Positions 15,146-18,072 of a stretch of DNA of 18,072 bases are shown one piece after another. The position numbers were made by a program, and so were the translations under genes. Source of the DNA: Rikenellaceae bacterium. GTDB lineage: Bacteria > Bacteroidota > Bacteroidia > Bacteroidales > UBA932. Location: contig CAAGIL010000129.1 in the NCBI GenBank assembly GCA_900769905.1, forward strand, positions 1 through 18,072, written 5' to 3'. Under the pieces are notes generated by a model. The model was not told the DNA's origin. It did no database searches and was given only the letters and a program-made list of their open reading frames with translations. Position 1 is the first letter of the stretch. The number at the start of each line of letters is the position of its first letter.

Positions 15146-17740
15146 ATGGCAAAGAGCGGAGAAGATACACCGTTGCTGAAGCAATATTTCAGCATCAAGG
15201 CACAGCACCCGGAGGCGTTGCTGCTATACAGGGTAGGAGATTTTTATGAGACCTACTCCGACGATGCTTTGCTTGCAAGCAAGGTGCTCGGTCTCGTGCT
15301 CACCCGCCGCTCCAACGGCGACAAGGGCAGCACCGAGATGGCCGGTTTCCCCCACCACGCGCTCGAATCCTATCTCCAGAAATTAGTTCGAGCGGGCTAC
15401 AAGGTAGCAATCTGCGACCAGCTCGAAGACCCTAACCTCGTGAAAACCAAGCTGGTGAAGCGCGGGGTTACGGAAATCCTCACCCCGGGCATAGCCTTCG
15501 GAGAAGGGATGCTGGAGAGCAGCGAACACAACTACCTCGCGGGCCTGAATTTCGACGGACCGCAGTGCGGCGCTGCCTTCCTGGACGTGTCCACAGGCAC
15601 CTTCAAGGTGGCCCAGGGCAGCATAGAGTACATCAGCACCCTGCTTTCATCCTTCCGCCCGAAGGAGCTGGTGGTGGAAAGGGACGTGTTCCGCACAGCC
15701 AAAGAGAAATTTTCGGACTACTACGTGACCCCGCTCGACGAGTGGGCCTTCGTGCAAAGCTCAGCCGAGGAGAAGTTGCGGGGCCAATTGAAGGTCAGCA
15801 GCCTCAAAGGCTTCGCGATAGACCGTTACCCGCTCGCAGTGTGCGCCGCCGGGGCCCTTGTGGCCTATCTGGAGCAGACTCAGCACAGCGGCCTGGGGAA
15901 TATATGTTCCATCTCGCGCATAGACGAGAACCGTTTCGTGTGGATGGACAGGTTCACCTTCCGCAACCTGGAAATCTTCCAGAGCAATGCCGGAAAGGAC
16001 GGAGTCAGCCTCGTGGACACCATCGACCGCTGCTGCTCGCCTATGGGTTCGCGACTGCTGCGCGAGTGGCTGGCGATGCCTCTGATGGAGCCGGCGCGGC
16101 TCGAGGAGAGGTACGAGGTAGTGCAGCTCCTGCTCGACAATGCCGAGATGCGCGGGGAGTTGCAGAACTGCATACGCGGGGTGGGCGACCTGGAGCGCAT
16201 CATTTCCAGGGCATCCACGGGGAAGATACTCCCGCGCGAGGTGCGCCAACTGGGCCGTTCCCTCGAGCAGATGGAGCCTATCAGCAGCCTGTGCAGCGGC
16301 ACGGGCGTGGCGGCGCTGGAAAAGATGGCCTCGGGGATGAAGGACACCGGTAGGCTCAAGGACCTCATCAAGTCCACCTTGGCGGAAGACGCTGCATCGA
16401 TGATAGGCAAGGGCGACGTGATTGCTCCTGGAGTCGATGCGCAGCTGGACGAGTTGAGGGAGATTTCGCGCGGCGGCAAGGACTTCCTCGCAAAGATGCA
16501 GGCGCGGGAGATAGAGCGCACCGGCATCAACTCCCTGAAAATAGGATACAACAATGTATTCGGATATTATATAGAGGTGCGCAACGCCGCAAGGGACAAG
16601 GTGCCGCAGGAGTGGATTCGCAAGCAGACCCTGGTCAGCGCGGAGCGCTACATCACCCCTGAGCTGAAGGAATACGAGGAGCAGATACTCGGGGCGGAAG
16701 CGAAGATTTACGAAATCGAGAGCCGCCTGTTCTCGGAACTCATCGCCTCAATCCAGAAGTCGGTGCGCGATATACAGCAGAACTGTGGCATCATCTCCAC
16801 GCTGGACGTGCTTCAGGGCTTCGCCCAGCAGGCCGAAGACAGGGATTACTGCCGCCCGGTGGTGGACAAGTCCTCAAGCCTGGAAATCGTTGCCGGCCGC
16901 CATCCTGTAATTGAAACCCTTATGGAAGCGGGTGAGGAATATGTGCCGAACGACATACGAATGGACAGCAAGGGCGAGCAGATAATCATACTCACAGGTC
17001 CGAATATGGCAGGAAAATCGGCCCTGCTGCGCCAGACCGCGCTTATAGTGCTCCTGGCCCAGATAGGCTCCTTCGTCCCGGCCCGCTCTGCCCGTTTCGG
17101 CTATTTCGACAAGATTTTCACCCGCGTCGGCGCCACCGACAACATCTCCCGCGGAGAATCCACCTTTATGGTTGAGATGCTGGAGACTTCGATGATTATG
17201 CACAACCTTTCCGCCCGTTCGCTGGTGCTGCTTGACGAAATCGGCCGCGGCACCTCCACCTACGACGGAATGTCCATTGCGCGCGCCCTGGTGGAGTACA
17301 TCCACAACTCCGGTAAGGGGGCAAAAACCCTGTTCGCCACCCACTACCACGAGCTGAACGACCTTGAGCAGCAGTACCCGCGCGTGAAGAACTACCACAT
17401 CGCCATCAAGGAAGACGGCCACAACATCATTTTCCTGCGCAAACTCGAACCGGGCGGAGTGGCCCACAGTTTCGGTATCCACGTAGCCCGCCTCGCCGGT
17501 ATGCCGCGTGAGGTGATAGACTCGGCCGAGCGCACCCTGCGCCAGCTAGAACTCAGGGAGAAGCGCAGCCGCGATGCGGAGATTTCCGAGGACGGAAGTA
17601 TGCAGCTGTCGATATTCCAGCTCGACGATCCTACCCTGTCGTCGCTTAAAGCCAAGCTGGAAAAGGCAGACCTCAACAATATGACCCCTCTCCAGGCCTT
17701 CGACCTCCTCCGGGAGATGAAGGCTGAAGTCGGGGCGTGA
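15146..17740 (+). CDS. mutS: DNA mismatch repair protein MutS
   Basis: MutS binds mismatches and small loops in DNA as a sliding-clamp ATPase that recruits MutL. The ATG at 15146 gives 864 residues, close to the usual length of about 855, and begins MAKSGEDTPLLKQYF. The upstream in-frame ATG at 15062 would read through the promoter region. The mismatch-recognition motif is GDFYETY with F33 and E35. Walker A is GPNMAGKSA (618-626), with alanine in place of the usual second glycine of GPNMGGKS. Walker B is LVLLDEIGRGTST with D697 and E698, followed by ATHYHEL and GVAHSFGIHVARLAGMP. The C-terminal dimer or tetramer tail is present. The gene is alone on its strand, and repeat DNA follows its stop. 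Confidence 0.98.
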   Translation: MAKSGEDTPLLKQYFSIKAQHPEALLLYRVGDFYETYSDDALLASKVLGLVLTRRSNGDKGSTEMAGFPHHALESYLQKLVRAGYKVAICDQLEDPNLVKTKLVKRGVTEILTPGIAFGEGMLESSEHNYLAGLNFDGPQCGAAFLDVSTGTFKVAQGSIEYISTLLSSFRPKELVVERDVFRTAKEKFSDYYVTPLDEWAFVQSSAEEKLRGQLKVSSLKGFAIDRYPLAVCAAGALVAYLEQTQHSGLGNICSISRIDENRFVWMDRFTFRNLEIFQSNAGKDGVSLVDTIDRCCSPMGSRLLREWLAMPLMEPARLEERYEVVQLLLDNAEMRGELQNCIRGVGDLERIISRASTGKILPREVRQLGRSLEQMEPISSLCSGTGVAALEKMASGMKDTGRLKDLIKSTLAEDAASMIGKGDVIAPGVDAQLDELREISRGGKDFLAKMQAREIERTGINSLKIGYNNVFGYYIEVRNAARDKVPQEWIRKQTLVSAERYITPELKEYEEQILGAEAKIYEIESRLFSELIASIQKSVRDIQQNCGIISTLDVLQGFAQQAEDRDYCRPVVDKSSSLEIVAGRHPVIETLMEAGEEYVPNDIRMDSKGEQIIILTGPNMAGKSALLRQTALIVLLAQIGSFVPARSARFGYFDKIFTRVGATDNISRGESTFMVEMLETSMIMHNLSARSLVLLDEIGRGTSTYDGMSIARALVEYIHNSGKGAKTLFATHYHELNDLEQQYPRVKNYHIAIKEDGHNIIFLRKLEPGGVAHSFGIHVARLAGMPREVIDSAERTLRQLELREKRSRDAEISEDGSMQLSIFQLDDPTLSSLKAKLEKADLNNMTPLQAFDLLREMKAEVGA

Positions 17741-17860
17741 GACCGCACTGCCGGCACTTCCCGCGAATTCCGCGAACTCGGCATGGCCAGGTATCAGGCA
17801 ATGGAGGTATTCGTAAAACTCCCCGCCAAGCCCTAGCGCCCCTGCCCCGGCTTCGCCCTC
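17741..17860 (+). other. Gene-free segment between mutS and the right array
   Basis: No convincing gene or intrinsic terminator is seen here. The mutS frame continues open for 31 codons past its TGA to a TAG at 17834-17836, including an ATG at 17783 that would encode only 17 residues (MARYQAMEVFVKLPAKP). There is a small direct repeat of CCGCGAA near 17761-17776. From 17847 the sequence is already homologous to the left repeat array. Confidence 0.5.
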
Positions 17861-18064
17861 CGGCTCAGAATCGGCTTTTTCAATCCCATTTGACCCTCAT
17901 CACCCGCTTCGCAAGCGCCTCCTGGGCTCAAAATCGCCATTTCCGAGCCCAAACGCCCTTCCCGATGGCCTCACGGGCTCGATTTCAGCGTTCTTGAGCC
18001 CAAACACCCCTCCTGCACCCTGTTCCAAGCCCTTTCTGGGATCAAAACTCTGCTTTCTGAGCCC
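17861..18064 (-). repeat. Right array of four 27-nt imperfect palindromes, inverted copy of the left array
   Basis: Four 27-nt cores lie at 17861-17887, 17924-17950, 17975-18001 and 18038-18064. Start distances are 63, 51 and 63 bp, identical to the left array. Three cores start with GGGCTC or GGGATC and end in GAGCCC, leaving a 15-nt centre. The first is CGGCTC to AATCCC. Its reverse complement matches the left core at 57-83 at 25 of 27 positions. A gap-free comparison by hand of 9-97 with the reverse complement of 17847-17935 gives 70 identities in 89, and spacer lengths (36 and 24 nt) are the same. The array is therefore homologous to the left one but lies in the opposite orientation, and it may continue beyond the window. 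Confidence 0.88.
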
Positions 18065-18072
18065 GCAGCCCC

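Noticed and set aside
17741..17836. Readthrough extension of mutS, or a 17-residue microprotein from the ATG at 17783
   Set aside because: MutS is full length at its TGA, 31 open codons are unremarkable at this GC content, and no recoding signal is visible.
17737..17997. An 86-residue plus-strand reading frame after mutS
   Set aside because: It overlaps the mutS stop and runs through the palindrome array, with a composition that only reflects the repeats.
17861..18064. An integron attC cassette array or transposon ends
   Set aside because: No integrase or transposase is present, the genes between are housekeeping and unrelated to cassettes, and the cores lack paired attC consensus boxes.

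Overview
The window looks like a high-GC Bacteroidota chromosome, most likely order Bacteroidales. Three things support this: promoter-like TAnnTTTG boxes upstream of transcription units instead of -35/-10 pairs, a lipoprotein of the DUF5106/thioredoxin type, and a MutS with the GPNMAGKS variant of Walker A. I see no ribosomal RNA, tRNA, CRISPR array, transposase, integrase or phage gene. Assignment below order level is not possible from the sequence alone.

Layout. (1) 1-270: an array of imperfect 27-nt palindromes, then an 11-bp tandem repeat. (2) 296-2419 (+): a promoter, a structured leader, and a two-gene hexuronate unit: mannonate dehydratase (uxuA) and an SDR-type mannonate oxidoreductase. 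(3) 2431-5226 (-): a large secreted protein combining an HExxH metallopeptidase-like domain, a predicted beta-propeller and a beta-barrel, convergent with the hexuronate genes. (4) 5227-5295: a divergent promoter region made of two tandem 28-bp repeats. (5) 5296-11339 (+): a tight six-gene run: thioredoxin-like lipoprotein, galM, thyA, folA, and two tandem sodium:amino-acid symporter paralogs. (6) 11344-11364: a hairpin between converging genes. (7) 15090-11372 (-): a GT4 glycosyltransferase coupled by a 4-base overlap to a YfhO-family multi-spanning membrane protein. (8) 15146-17740 (+): mutS, divergent from the glycosyltransferase across 55 bp. (9) 17741-18072: gene-free, with a second palindrome array.

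How the genes work together. The uxu pair handles the interconversion of fructuronate, mannonate and 2-keto-3-deoxygluconate. thyA and folA are a functional couple: ThyA makes dTMP and dihydrofolate, and FolA recycles the dihydrofolate. The glycosyltransferase/YfhO pair suggests envelope glycan synthesis at the inner membrane. mutS is a housekeeping mismatch-repair gene. Most of the gene content is ordinary for the group.

The most unusual signal is the pair of repeat arrays. Each contains four 27-nt palindromic cores whose starts are spaced 63, 51 and 63 bp. The spacers are homologous, and the right array is the reverse complement of the left. They form inverted repeats around about 17.6 kb of genes, and both window ends fall within or just beyond an array.
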